Assembly: GCF_051488665.1 (NCBI RefSeq) | Contig: NZ_JBPSEG010000001.1 | Location: 124,001-188,000, forward strand | From: Melioribacter sp051488665 | GTDB taxonomy: Bacteria; Bacteroidota; Ignavibacteria; Ignavibacteriales; Melioribacteraceae | DNA length: 64,000 nt | Direction of reading: 5' to 3' | Part shown: piece after piece, positions 8,200 through 16,716 of the stretch | How positions within the stretch are numbered: the stretch's first letter is position 1 | Layout: every line of letters begins with the position of its first letter | Program-made: the position numbers and the translations under genes | Notes under the pieces: model-generated | Database searches by the model: none | The model's input: the letters and a program-made list of their open reading frames with translations, nothing else | What the model was told of the DNA's origin: nothing

Positions 8200-8580
8200 T
8201 TACTCTGTAAATAAATTGTAATAGAGTGAATACTTTTCATCGTCGAGAATCTTCTGATATCCCGTTTTGTCGTCCTGATTAACGTATACGGGAGCTTTCA
8301 TATTAACCGTAATTTTCAACGGGTCAGGATTCAGAATAACGATGCCAAAAGCTTCATGATTCTCAACCTGCGGATATTCTTCGTCGATTAATCTCAAACC
8401 GAAAAGCGGGAAAGCGATATCCGGATTTTCGACCGAGTTTAACCAATAAAAAAGAGTATCCTCCGGTTTAATCAGGATAAATTTACGAAGAGTTTCGAAT
8501 CCGACCAAACCTTCTTTAAAATTAAGAATCAGGTCGTCGGAGAATTCGATTTCGCCGAATTGTTTAGTTTTAAGCTTCAT
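8200..8580 (-). CDS. fliW: flagellar assembly factor FliW
   Basis: 126-aa FliW family protein, normal length. Recognisable features are the N-terminal FGEIEFSDD strand, the LVGFETLRKFILI segment and the EAFGIVILNPDP region. FliW binds free flagellin and also antagonises CsrA allosterically, so that export of flagellin frees FliW to relieve CsrA repression. That mechanism is established in Bacillus subtilis and carried over here by homology. Located 6 bp downstream of motB (first pair) and 3 bp before csrA. The flagellin gene it would control is not in this window. Confidence 0.94.
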   Translation of the reverse strand: MKLKTKQFGEIEFSDDLILNFKEGLVGFETLRKFILIKPEDTLFYWLNSVENPDIAFPLFGLRLIDEEYPQVENHEAFGIVILNPDPLKITVNMKAPVYVNQDDKTGYQKILDDEKYSLYYNLFTE

Positions 8581-8586
8581 AACCTC

Positions 8587-9396
8587 TCACTTTAATATTA
8601 CTATGTCTACTCTTCTGTTTAACGCCCTTGTTTCGGGCAAATCATTCGAGGCTATCGGTTTATATTCCGAATAGCCTACGATTGAAACTTTATCGGGCTT
8701 TATGCCTTCTTCTTTTATCAAATAATACGCGGTGCTTAACGCCCTGTCGACCGACAGGTGCCAGTTTGAAGGATAACGAACGGTATTAATCGGGACGTTA
8801 TCGGTGTGGCCTTCGATTCTGATATCGTTGGGCAAAGCTCTTATAACGCGAGCCAATCTCTGCAAAACGAGCTTTGAACTCTCGTTCAATGTAGCCTGTC
8901 CGGACGGGAACAATATATCGTCCAAAATGTGGATTGTAATTCCGCGTTCATTTTCTTCGAGTCTTATCGAGGAGCCGTAATTGTAAGTTTCGATCAATCT
9001 CGATAACTGATCGGCTAACTTTTCTTTCGGGCTTGGAATAACTTTGCCTTCCTGCAGCAAAGACAAATTGGCGGAACTGCCGAAAATGCTCCCCATTGCC
9101 GCGGCGACATTTTTATATTTAGCCGTATCGATATTCGACATTGCATATAAAATTATAAACAGTCCCAATAATAGAGTAATAAGGTCCGCATAAGTAATCA
9201 AATACCGATCCTTATCGTTGTCTTCTCTGAAGAGGGTTTCTTCTTCGTTATCTAAGCGCTTATTTTCTCGTATTGCTCGGAGGTCGGAAGCATTCCAACC
9301 AGACGCGCTTTCATTATCGAAGGAATCTCTCCACTTAGGAGTGTGATTACTCCCTCCAGAGTTACTTCCATCATATTTTTTTCTTCCAAATGGCAT
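8587..9396 (-). CDS. motB: flagellar stator protein MotB (first pair), start deep inside motA
   Basis: 269 aa. Residues 1-62 are polar, and one membrane helix follows with the ion-binding aspartate D71 in ITYADLITLLLGLF. Next come a short linker and the OmpA-like peptidoglycan-binding domain (IEGHTDNVPI, RALNRRVDI). The helix resembles the MotD/MotS style rather than enterobacterial MotB. The only in-frame ATG is at 9396, 145 nt before the end of motA. No ATG, GTG or TTG occurs between that overlap and the helix, so the first 48 codons are written in a second frame of motA. A GGAGA sequence about 11 nt upstream of this ATG supports it. Confidence 0.9.
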   Translation of the reverse strand: MPFGRKKYDGSNSGGSNHTPKWRDSFDNESASGWNASDLRAIRENKRLDNEEETLFREDNDKDRYLITYADLITLLLGLFIILYAMSNIDTAKYKNVAAAMGSIFGSSANLSLLQEGKVIPSPKEKLADQLSRLIETYNYGSSIRLEENERGITIHILDDILFPSGQATLNESSKLVLQRLARVIRALPNDIRIEGHTDNVPINTVRYPSNWHLSVDRALSTAYYLIKEEGIKPDKVSIVGYSEYKPIASNDLPETRALNRRVDIVILK

Positions 9397-10028
9397 TTTT
9401 TAAGTCTGTCTCCGATTGGCAACCAAATTATATTGGCGCTGAAAACGCCCCATAAAGTAGCAATAAACGCGGTTGCAATGTTCTTTATCAATGAATTCGG
9501 GTCGGCGCCTGCGTTTGCCAGAGTCATAATCAGACCCATCACGGTACCGATAATTCCCATAGTGGGAGCATAGCCCCCCATTTTCGTAAACAAAAAGATA
9601 TTCGAATAATGACGTTCCTGCATCGCCTTTATTTCCATTTGAGCCAGAGAGTAAATCGACTCGGGGTCGATTCCGTCGATGGCATATTTAGTCATTTTCC
9701 GCGGAAAGTTGTAAGGAAATTTGGCAATGTCTTTTTCGATTGCCAGCAGTCCTTCCTTCCTTGCTTTAACCGACAATTCAATAAAAATATCGACAATTTT
9801 TTTTATGTCGTACTTCGGCGGGAAATAAGCAAGCCGGATAAGTTGAAATATCTTACTGAAATTATCGAGTCCGAATCCGATAATAACCGCGGCAAACGTT
9901 CCGCCGAAAACAATAACAAGAGACGATACAATAAAAAGCGCTTTTATCGATCCCCCTTCGATTATAAATGCGCCGAATATCGAAAAAACTCCCAACGTTA
10001 AACCGATAAATGCTCCCGATTTTCGCAT
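9252..10028 (-). CDS. motA: flagellar stator protein MotA (first pair)
   Basis: 258-aa MotA of the shorter PomA/MotA type (about 250-260 aa). Helices 1-2 at about residues 5-55, a cytoplasmic loop with ARKEGLLAIEKDIAKFP, then helices 3-4 with MGGYAPTMGIIGTVMGLIMTLAN and the AFIATLWGVFSANI segment. The conserved proline of helix 3 is present (P in YAPTMG). It partners the MotB encoded at 8587-9396, whose gene starts inside this one. The start overlaps the flgL stop by 1 bp. The residues do not allow a firm choice between proton and sodium as the coupling ion. Confidence 0.93.
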   Translation of the reverse strand: MRKSGAFIGLTLGVFSIFGAFIIEGGSIKALFIVSSLVIVFGGTFAAVIIGFGLDNFSKIFQLIRLAYFPPKYDIKKIVDIFIELSVKARKEGLLAIEKDIAKFPYNFPRKMTKYAIDGIDPESIYSLAQMEIKAMQERHYSNIFLFTKMGGYAPTMGIIGTVMGLIMTLANAGADPNSLIKNIATAFIATLWGVFSANIIWLPIGDRLKKCHLEEKNMMEVTLEGVITLLSGEIPSIMKARLVGMLPTSEQYEKISA

Positions 10029-10903
10029 TACATATAATCCAGAATTGATTTTGGTAATATGGATGAAGCCAATTTATAAGACAATTGCAATAAATAATCC
10101 TGGTACTGAAGGTCAATCGACAGTTCCGCAGGATCTATTTCCTTTCTTTTTGCAAGCATTTCCTGAGCGTCAGTCAACTGATTATCCAATATTGTATTGA
10201 TATCTTCCAGCCTGTTGTATTTCTCTCCGGTCAATGACTGAATAGAGAGAATTTCATTATAAGCGGCATTCAATCTGTCCTTAAGAGCCTGATTAGGCAC
10301 TACGCCTGCGTCGAGCGAATCGATAATATCGTTTATCGTAGCGAGTAAATCGCTGGATTCAATTTTACTGCCCGGCACATTGACGCTGTCTTTTATGCCG
10401 CTTGAAATTTGCACTTTGACCTCGCCGCTCAGGTCGGCGGAATTAGTTACCACTTTACCGTTTGCGTCGATCGACCACGGTTCCGTCGTATAATTTGTGC
10501 CGCCGAACAAATACATGCCGTTATATTTAGAATTTAAGTTCTGCACTATCGATTCGAGCGACGCTCGTACGGATTGCGCAACCGTACTGAAATTCGCGTT
10601 TACCGCATTATCGATATTTACCACCTGAGTGATGATCTTCTGAGTTTCGCCGACTATATTATCCAGAGAGTTGATCGTGAATTTTACGAATTCTTTCGAG
10701 TAATCGATATTCTTTTGATACGTCTCTATTTTCTTAATTTGAGAATCGATATTGATTATCTCCAGAGAACCGAACAAATCGTCGCTCAATTTTTCGATAC
10801 GGCTGTTCGTAATAAGCTGGTTCTGAATCTTTACTTTTTCGTTGTTAATTTTATCCTGATTATAGAGATATTTATTCGACAATATGTTTTCTGTAATTCT
10901 CAT
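10028..10903 (-). CDS. flgL: flagellar hook-filament junction protein FlgL
   Basis: 291-aa hook-associated protein 3. It has a flagellin-like helical N-terminus (RITENILSNKYLYNQDKINNEKVKIQNQ split across two helices), an AQSVRASLESIVQNLNSKYNGMYLFGGT segment typical of FlgL, and a C-terminal helix (LSIDLQYQDYLLQLSYKLASSI) that pairs with the N-terminal one in the export-competent protein. It caps the hook-filament junction distal to FlgK and is exported by the flagellar type III system. Three bp separate it from flgK. No signal peptide, as expected for a type III substrate. Confidence 0.92.
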   Translation of the reverse strand: MRITENILSNKYLYNQDKINNEKVKIQNQLITNSRIEKLSDDLFGSLEIINIDSQIKKIETYQKNIDYSKEFVKFTINSLDNIVGETQKIITQVVNIDNAVNANFSTVAQSVRASLESIVQNLNSKYNGMYLFGGTNYTTEPWSIDANGKVVTNSADLSGEVKVQISSGIKDSVNVPGSKIESSDLLATINDIIDSLDAGVVPNQALKDRLNAAYNEILSIQSLTGEKYNRLEDINTILDNQLTDAQEMLAKRKEIDPAELSIDLQYQDYLLQLSYKLASSILPKSILDYM

Positions 10904-10906
10904 CTT

Positions 10907-12298
10907 TTATACCATTTGAATGATAGTTTCCAACATTTCGTCAGCAGCGCGAATCAACCGAGCCGCCGCTTCGTATGAACGCTGGTATTTTATTACGTTG
11001 GTCATCTCCTCGTCAATTGACACTCCCGAGTAGGATGATTTTTGAAGATTCAACTGTTGCAGCACCATTTCGCTCGTTTGGATGCGATTGTCGCTTTGAA
11101 CTTTTTCCAGTCCGAAGTTATTCAAAATAGTTGAGTAAGCTTCCAGAATCGTCTGATCGCCGAGTTCGCTGAATTTTGTATCGGCAAGAGCTGCGATGTT
11201 CACGGCATAATCGGAATTGCCGTCGTTGTCGGCTACGCCGGAAGCGGCAATATTCTTGGGATTATTAAGTATTGCGGGATTAATATTTATTTTCCCGTCT
11301 ACAAAAGCGTCCACCACCGAGCCGCCGCTGAGCGTTCCGAAGAACGGTATGTCTGTCGACGAAGATCCGCTTTGTACAAGCGTATAACCCTGTCTGTGTA
11401 ATTCATTTACTTTATCAATGAAAACATTGGCAAGATTTTCCAGATCGCTCTTGTATTTTGGTATTTGTTTTGAATACAGTTCCGTCAGAGCGAACAATTC
11501 TCCGTTATTCAGGACAACGGCGCTGTTTTCGTCGGCTTTCGGAACGACCTTTAACTTACCTCCGTCAAGTTTTACAGTAAATTCCGTATAAACATTCCTG
11601 TCTGCGGCAAGCACGCCGCCAACGCTCACGGTTACTGTTCCGTATTCATTGTTGCTTATCGTTATGTTAGCAAGTTTGCTCAATTCGTTCAACAGCAAAT
11701 CTCTTCTGTCCATCAGTTCGCTGGCTTTAATGCCCACGGCTTCGTTGTCGTAAATTTTTCTGTTCAAATCGTAGATTTCTTTTAAGTAAGAGTTCATCTG
11801 ATCCACTTTCGAAACGGTCTCGTTTTTCAATAGATGCTGTAGCGAGCTTATGCTGTCGTACACATCCTTAAACCGTTCGCTCAATCTTTGCGCGTTCTGG
11901 ATAATTTGAGTACGATATTGTATGGAAGTCGGATTTGTAGCCAGTTGACTCCAGGAATTAAAGAATTGATTGAAATAGCTCGACAGACCGTAATCGCCCG
12001 GTTCGGCTAAAATAGTCTCCACCTGCTGTAGCAGTTCGGAACGTTTATTGGCGTCCGAATAAGTCGACTGGTATTGGTAAATCTGTTTATCGATCAAGTC
12101 GTTTTTAACGCGAACAACATCCTGAATTTTAACGCCCATTCCGATTCCGGCTTGAGTTTCTTCCGTGCCGAAAATAACTTTCTGACGCGTATATTCGTCG
12201 TTCCCCGCGTTCGATACGTTCTGGGACGTTACGTCGAGGGCGCGCTGGTACGTAGCCATTGTACGCACCGATATGTCGAATATTTTACCGATACCCAT
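10907..12298 (-). CDS. flgK: flagellar hook-associated protein FlgK
   Basis: 463-aa hook-filament junction protein 1. The rod/hook-family N-terminus is clear: DISVRTMATYQRALDVTSQNVSNAGNDEYTRQ in the first ~45 residues. The C-terminus carries the matching helix SIDEEMTNVIKYQRSYEAAARLI. The intervening domain is about 80 residues shorter than in Salmonella (553 aa). It is exported by the type III apparatus and forms the junction ring between hook and FlgL. The gene lies 2 bp after flgN, whose product is the expected export chaperone of FlgK and FlgL. Confidence 0.94.
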   Translation of the reverse strand: MGIGKIFDISVRTMATYQRALDVTSQNVSNAGNDEYTRQKVIFGTEETQAGIGMGVKIQDVVRVKNDLIDKQIYQYQSTYSDANKRSELLQQVETILAEPGDYGLSSYFNQFFNSWSQLATNPTSIQYRTQIIQNAQRLSERFKDVYDSISSLQHLLKNETVSKVDQMNSYLKEIYDLNRKIYDNEAVGIKASELMDRRDLLLNELSKLANITISNNEYGTVTVSVGGVLAADRNVYTEFTVKLDGGKLKVVPKADENSAVVLNNGELFALTELYSKQIPKYKSDLENLANVFIDKVNELHRQGYTLVQSGSSSTDIPFFGTLSGGSVVDAFVDGKININPAILNNPKNIAASGVADNDGNSDYAVNIAALADTKFSELGDQTILEAYSTILNNFGLEKVQSDNRIQTSEMVLQQLNLQKSSYSGVSIDEEMTNVIKYQRSYEAAARLIRAADEMLETIIQMV

Positions 12299-12300
12299 TA

Positions 12301-12741
12301 CTATACTCTCTTGTTAACAATCGATTTTTTCCCTTTACCCAACAAAGTCGTTACAGTATCCCGAATAAGATTACGCGATACGCCTACCAAAACCGTCAAC
12401 TGGGAATTAATTTTTATAATTTCAGCGGCTTTAGATTTAATCGAATCCCTGACGCTTTTTAATTTACCGCTTGCCTGCGGCATCTTGTTCAACAATTCTT
12501 CAATCGATGCGTTTTTTAATTCAATCGAATTCTCGGTTGCAAAAACATAAGTTAATCGTTTCCTTTCCTTCTCTTCCTTTTGAATCAAATGGAGAAGTTT
12601 TTGTTCGCTGTCGACGGCTTTATCGAGTTTTGCAACGTCGTTTTCTAGCAACGCTTCCTTTTTTGTTTTAATCGTTTCAAGGAGGTCGCTGAAATTTTTT
12701 TCCTGCCTTTTTAGAGATTCAATTAAATTTTCCAGGTTCAT
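12301..12741 (-). CDS. flgN: FlgN-like export chaperone
   Basis: 146-aa, highly charged, almost entirely helical protein with heptad patterning, consistent with the FlgN family, which are export chaperones for the junction proteins FlgK and FlgL. Sequence conservation in this family is low; the call rests on size, helix content and position directly upstream of flgK and flgL. It overlaps the flgJ-like gene by 4 bp. FlgN and the anti-sigma factor FlgM are often adjacent, but no FlgM-like gene is present on either side here. Confidence 0.8.
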   Translation of the reverse strand: MNLENLIESLKRQEKNFSDLLETIKTKKEALLENDVAKLDKAVDSEQKLLHLIQKEEKERKRLTYVFATENSIELKNASIEELLNKMPQASGKLKSVRDSIKSKAAEIIKINSQLTVLVGVSRNLIRDTVTTLLGKGKKSIVNKRV

Positions 12742-13586
12742 GATTCATTCTCATTAAAATGATTTAAATAAGAGATTACTTTTTCCACATATTTTCGCGT
12801 CTCCTCGAAAGGAGGTATGCCGTTATATTTTTCCACGTTAGCCGGTCCGGCATTATACGCAGCCAGAGCAAGCTCCAAATTCCCATTATATTGTCGAAGC
12901 ATTTTAGCCAGATATTTAGCGCCGCCGAATATATTCTCCTTAGGGTCAAAACTGTTTCTAACTCCCATTTCCGCTGCAGTCGAGTCGATCAATTGCATCA
13001 AACCCTTTGCGTTTGCCGGCGAAACGGCGTTTTGTTTAGCCGCCGACTCCGCCAATATTACCGACCGTATAACATTCTTATCGACGCCGAATTCGGTCGA
13101 AGCTTGGTCGATTATCTCTTCGTATTTACTAAGACGGTTTAACGAATCGGCTGCGGGTTTTAAACTTCTGAATTCGGTATTGTATTTTTTAGTATCGATT
13201 TTAACAGTACGATTGAAAGAATTAGCGCGAACAGTTTTGGGCATCTCTTCGCCCGTAACCTTTTTATAGACTGCTTCCGCTATGCCGATGCTTTTCCCTT
13301 TGGTCATAAAGTCGGCAAATTGCTGTTCAAATATTGCGTCGAAGCCGTCGGGCAATCCGAACAAATTGGAATTGTTTTTAACTCCGAATTCATTTTCCCC
13401 GTTATCAAACAATTCGCCGGTAGCGCTGTTCATCGAGCGAAGGAGCATCGAAGTAAAAAGGGCTTCGAATTTCAACGCCGCTTCGGCAATTTTCGACTTT
13501 TGCTTGTTGTCGAAGCGTTCATTGACATTTTGCATCCGGTTGAGATGCTTGCCCGGTTCGCTTATTTTAATAGTAAGATTATCCAT
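12738..13586 (-). CDS. flgJ: FlgJ-like rod-binding protein fused to an SLT lytic transglycosylase
   Basis: 282 aa in two domains. Residues 28-110 are the rod-binding (FlgJ N-terminal) domain: KIAEAALKFEALFTSMLLRSM, and a DFMTKGKSIGIAEAVYKKV end. Residues 150-275 are an SLT-type lytic transglycosylase: catalytic E180 in LAESAAKQNAVS, GLMQLI, and AYNAGPANVEKYNG. It would guide rod assembly and open the peptidoglycan for it. In enterobacteria the second domain is a GH73 muramidase instead, and in Rhodobacter an SLT enzyme (SltF) is a separate protein. There is no Sec signal, so the enzyme must reach the periplasm through the flagellar export channel. Confidence 0.92.
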   Translation of the reverse strand: MDNLTIKISEPGKHLNRMQNVNERFDNKQKSKIAEAALKFEALFTSMLLRSMNSATGELFDNGENEFGVKNNSNLFGLPDGFDAIFEQQFADFMTKGKSIGIAEAVYKKVTGEEMPKTVRANSFNRTVKIDTKKYNTEFRSLKPAADSLNRLSKYEEIIDQASTEFGVDKNVIRSVILAESAAKQNAVSPANAKGLMQLIDSTAAEMGVRNSFDPKENIFGGAKYLAKMLRQYNGNLELALAAYNAGPANVEKYNGIPPFEETRKYVEKVISYLNHFNENES

Positions 13587-13587
13587 A

Positions 13588-14676
13588 TTACATAATCACC
13601 AATTCTGCAATTAATGCGCCGGCTTCTTTAAGAGCCTGGAAAATTGCAATTATATCTCGCGGCGACACTTTGAGCGAGTTCAATGCAGCCGCTACTTCCT
13701 GAACGTTCGTTGCTCCCTGGATTGCAATTGTTTTACTCGAATCCTGCGAAACATAAGGCACAAGATTATTAAACACCGTAGTTTCGCCTCTCGAAAACGC
13801 ATTCGGTTGAGAAATTATCGGATAAGAGCGTATCTGGATATTCAAGCCGCCATGCGTAATGGAAACCGGTTGAATCTTTACGTTGCTGCCAGCAACAACG
13901 GTTCCTGTTCTTTCGTTTAATACGACGCGGGCAACTTCATCTACTTCCACATTAATATTTTCGAGCTCGGCAAGAAATCCGATTAAATTATCCTGGCGCT
14001 CCTGCGGAACAGAAACTCGTACCTCAGCAGCGTCGAGCGCTTTGGCAATATTGCCGCCGAATGTTGTATTTATTGCATTGCTGATATTGTTTGCCGTTGT
14101 AATATCCGGTTCTTTGAGATAGACCGACACTTCCGATTCGTAAAATTCGGGGAAAGAGACGGCTTCTTTCAATCTTCCTCCGCGAGGCACTCTGCCTGCG
14201 AGTGAATGATTTTTGGAAATCCTGTTGCCGGAAAAAGTGTTAATATCGTAACCGCCCACGGAGATCGGTCCCTGAGCAAACCCATAGACCCGTCCGCTCA
14301 TCCCGGATAATGGAGTCATCAGTAAAGTGCCGCCCTGAAGACTCGTAGCGTCGCCGATTGACGACACAGTTACGTCGAATTCAGCTCCGGGTTTTAAATT
14401 TGCATTCAACGTTGCAGTAACCATAACGGCAGCTACGTTCTTTGTTCTGATATCTTGCTGCGGGACCGTAATTCCAAACCTCTTAAGCATACTGGTCACC
14501 GATTGAATGGTAAAAGACGACCTATAACTGTCGCCCGTTCCCGCCAAACCGACAACCAATCCGTATCCGATAATTTGTTCCGCATCGTTTCCGTTTAAAT
14601 ACGCGATATCCTTGATGCGCTGCGCATTCAAGGTAGTCATTAAAATCAGAAAAAATATTATAGCCTTAATTTTCAT
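13588..14676 (-). CDS. flgI: flagellar P-ring protein FlgI
   Basis: 362-aa periplasmic ring protein, normal length. A Sec signal peptide (MKIKAIIFFLILMTTLNA) precedes the mature start QRIKDIAYLNG. Family motifs include GYGLVVGLAGTGDS, TVSSIGDATSLQGGTLLMTPL, YGFAQGPISVGGY and the C-terminal LKEAGALIAELVIM. It assembles the bushing around the rod in the peptidoglycan layer and needs FlgA as a chaperone; flgA is encoded three genes upstream in this unit. Nine bp follow flgH. Confidence 0.96.
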   Translation of the reverse strand: MKIKAIIFFLILMTTLNAQRIKDIAYLNGNDAEQIIGYGLVVGLAGTGDSYRSSFTIQSVTSMLKRFGITVPQQDIRTKNVAAVMVTATLNANLKPGAEFDVTVSSIGDATSLQGGTLLMTPLSGMSGRVYGFAQGPISVGGYDINTFSGNRISKNHSLAGRVPRGGRLKEAVSFPEFYESEVSVYLKEPDITTANNISNAINTTFGGNIAKALDAAEVRVSVPQERQDNLIGFLAELENINVEVDEVARVVLNERTGTVVAGSNVKIQPVSITHGGLNIQIRSYPIISQPNAFSRGETTVFNNLVPYVSQDSSKTIAIQGATNVQEVAAALNSLKVSPRDIIAIFQALKEAGALIAELVIM

Positions 14677-14685
14677 TGAAACACC

Positions 14686-15255
14686 TTAAAATAACCAATG
14701 GAATAACTTGGTTAACCAGCCCGGACTTTGCGACCGGTCGATCATACCGCTGCCTTCGAAAGTAATTTCGGCTTCCGATATATTGTACGAATAGACAGAA
14801 TTGTCTGGCAGTATGTCGCTCGGTCTTACAATCCCTTTAATTTTAATTACCTGCTCTTCGCCGTTTATAACAATTTTTCTGCTGCCCGTAATAAGCATAT
14901 TGCCGTTTGCATATACGGTATCGACGAGAGCGCTTATTTTTGTTCTTACCAGTCCGGTAGTTTTGGTCGAGCCTGAGCCTTCGAAGGAATTATTCGTACC
15001 AAGACTTCCGTCTGCCTTCGGCAGAGGAGTGCTGTCCATATTGCCGGAGAAACTGCCGCCGATGCTGCTTGTTCTGCCGGTTGTAGTTTCGGCGTTGTTT
15101 GACGCCTGGGACGATTCCATTACAATAATCGTAATAGCGTCGCCGATTGCAACCGCTTTATTGTCAGCAAAAAGAGAATAGAGCGAATTCTGCCTCATAT
15201 TCTGTCCGAACAGGCTGGCGGTCGTAATTATTAAAAAAATCGTTAATTTTTTCAT
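14686..15255 (-). CDS. flgH: flagellar L-ring protein FlgH, no lipobox
   Basis: 189-aa outer-membrane ring protein. Signal peptide MKKLTIFLIITTASLFG, mature part beginning near QNMRQNSLYSLFADNKA. Typical FlgH features follow: AIGDAITIIVMESSQASNNAET, VYANGNMLITGSRKIVINGE and VRPSDILPDNSVYSYNISEAEI. FlgH of enterobacteria is a lipoprotein with a Cys right after the signal peptide; here there is no cysteine in the whole protein, so it cannot be lipid-modified. It is shorter than the usual ~230 aa. It forms the L-ring on top of the FlgI P-ring. The gene sits between flgA and flgI, the normal order. Confidence 0.93.
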   Translation of the reverse strand: MKKLTIFLIITTASLFGQNMRQNSLYSLFADNKAVAIGDAITIIVMESSQASNNAETTTGRTSSIGGSFSGNMDSTPLPKADGSLGTNNSFEGSGSTKTTGLVRTKISALVDTVYANGNMLITGSRKIVINGEEQVIKIKGIVRPSDILPDNSVYSYNISEAEITFEGSGMIDRSQSPGWLTKLFHWLF

Positions 15256-15256
15256 T

Positions 15257-15904
15257 TTAGTCTTCCAGTAAAACGTTTTGTTTGTCGATTATTCTTGCTC
15301 TGAATATTTTGTTATCCGTAGTAATTACGCGTATAATTTCGCCGATTCGTCCTTCCTGCCGCGCGGTAGCGTCGACAGAAATGTCCACGCTCCCTTTTAT
15401 TACATGCAGAACAACTTTAGCGTCCCGGTAAACGTCGGGCACAGGCTCCATCAATTCTTCCGTCAAAACCGTGCCTTCGTTAATAACGGTTCGGCTCCGC
15501 TTGCCTGCAATTTCTTCCTTTTCGAAAACGGGAGTCCCTTTAATTGAAGTAATTTCGGCTTCTACGGCTTCGAACATGTCGCCGCTCAACGTTTCTCCTC
15601 TTTCAATTTTCCTGTTTGCTTTAAACACAGTTTTAAAAAGCTCAATCTCTATGGTTATAAACGAATTATTTACATTGCTGTATGCATCGTAAACCTGAAC
15701 GGGCAAAAATGCATATCTGTTGCTTATCCTCAATTGCCGGGTATCGTCGATTTCGATACGGCTGTAGTTGAGGGGCATACTGTTTACTTTGAAAGTAAAA
15801 CCGGAATAGTCCGACAATTTTTCGGATAAATATTTTTGCAATTTTGATTCGAATGAATCTCCCGGAAATAATTGAAGCAATATTAAAACGAATATTGCCA
15901 ACAT
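15257..15904 (-). CDS. flgA: flagellar P-ring assembly chaperone FlgA
   Basis: 215-aa periplasmic chaperone with an N-terminal hydrophobic signal (MLAIFVLILLQLFPGDSF). An SAF-type domain occupies the C-terminal half: KANRKIERGETLSGDMFE, GKRSRTVINEGTVLTEELME, and the end IIRVITTDNKIFRARIIDKQ. FlgA binds FlgI subunits before P-ring polymerisation. The stop is 1 bp from flgH and the start overlaps flgG by 1 bp, so translation is coupled. Sequence similarity in the N-terminal half is weak, as usual for this family. Confidence 0.9.
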   Translation of the reverse strand: MLAIFVLILLQLFPGDSFESKLQKYLSEKLSDYSGFTFKVNSMPLNYSRIEIDDTRQLRISNRYAFLPVQVYDAYSNVNNSFITIEIELFKTVFKANRKIERGETLSGDMFEAVEAEITSIKGTPVFEKEEIAGKRSRTVINEGTVLTEELMEPVPDVYRDAKVVLHVIKGSVDISVDATARQEGRIGEIIRVITTDNKIFRARIIDKQNVLLED

Positions 15905-16704
15905 TATCCCCTCTTAAGATTATTTGCCATTGTCATCATGTCTTCAACCGTTTTAACGGTTTTGGAATTGATTTCGTAAGCTCTTTGAGCTGCAATCATA
16001 GCAATCATTTCTTCGACGATATCGACATTTGAAGTTTCGAGATATCCCTGATGAATTTCACCGAAACCGTCTTCGCCCGGCGTTCCGAGTATCGGTTGAC
16101 CGGAGGCAGGGGTTTCTCCGTATAAATTATCTCCCAGAGCGACCAAACCGCCGTTATTCATAAAACGGGCAATTTCGATACTGCCGAGAGTAACGCGCGA
16201 ACCGTCGACCAATTCGGCTTCGACCGTTCCGTCTTTGGCAATCATAAGATTTACAACGTCGTTGTTGATCGTAAAACCCGGGTCGAGTTCGTAACCGCTC
16301 GAAGTTACAATTCTGCCGTCGGCGTTCAGCTTAAACGAACCGTCGCGCGTATATGCAAATGTGCCGTCGCTTTTGCGCACCTGGAAAAATCCGTCGCCGT
16401 AGATTGCAAGGTCCATCTGATTATTCGTTGCAACCAGGTCGCCCTGTTTGAAAATTTTCTGAGTGGACGCAGGCTTAACTCCGTTTCCAACCTGAACTTT
16501 ATTATTTGTCGTTTCGTAAATGCCCGGCGTTGAACTTGTCAAAGGATTAATGTTGACTTCCTGATACATCAAATCCTGGAAGTCGGCTCGGTTTTTCTTA
16601 AAACCGGTAGTATTGATATTCGCTATATTGTTCGATATAACTTCGATATTAATCTGTTGAGCGTACATTCCTGATGCCGCAGTTCTCAAAGCTCTTGTCG
16701 GCAT
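15904..16704 (-). CDS. flgG: flagellar distal rod protein FlgG
   Basis: 266 aa, almost exactly the family length (about 260). N-terminal motif: MPTRALRTAASGMYAQQINIEVISNNIANINTTGFKK split over the first helix; the FQDLMYQE segment follows, which is diagnostic for FlgG. The C-terminus ends VDIVEEMIAMIAAQRAYEINSKTVKTVEDM. It builds the distal rod that crosses the P- and L-rings and is exported by the flagellar type III apparatus. Twelve bp separate it from flgF upstream. Confidence 0.96.
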   Translation of the reverse strand: MPTRALRTAASGMYAQQINIEVISNNIANINTTGFKKNRADFQDLMYQEVNINPLTSSTPGIYETTNNKVQVGNGVKPASTQKIFKQGDLVATNNQMDLAIYGDGFFQVRKSDGTFAYTRDGSFKLNADGRIVTSSGYELDPGFTINNDVVNLMIAKDGTVEAELVDGSRVTLGSIEIARFMNNGGLVALGDNLYGETPASGQPILGTPGEDGFGEIHQGYLETSNVDIVEEMIAMIAAQRAYEINSKTVKTVEDMMTMANNLKRG

Positions 16705-16716
16705 AATTTACCTCGT

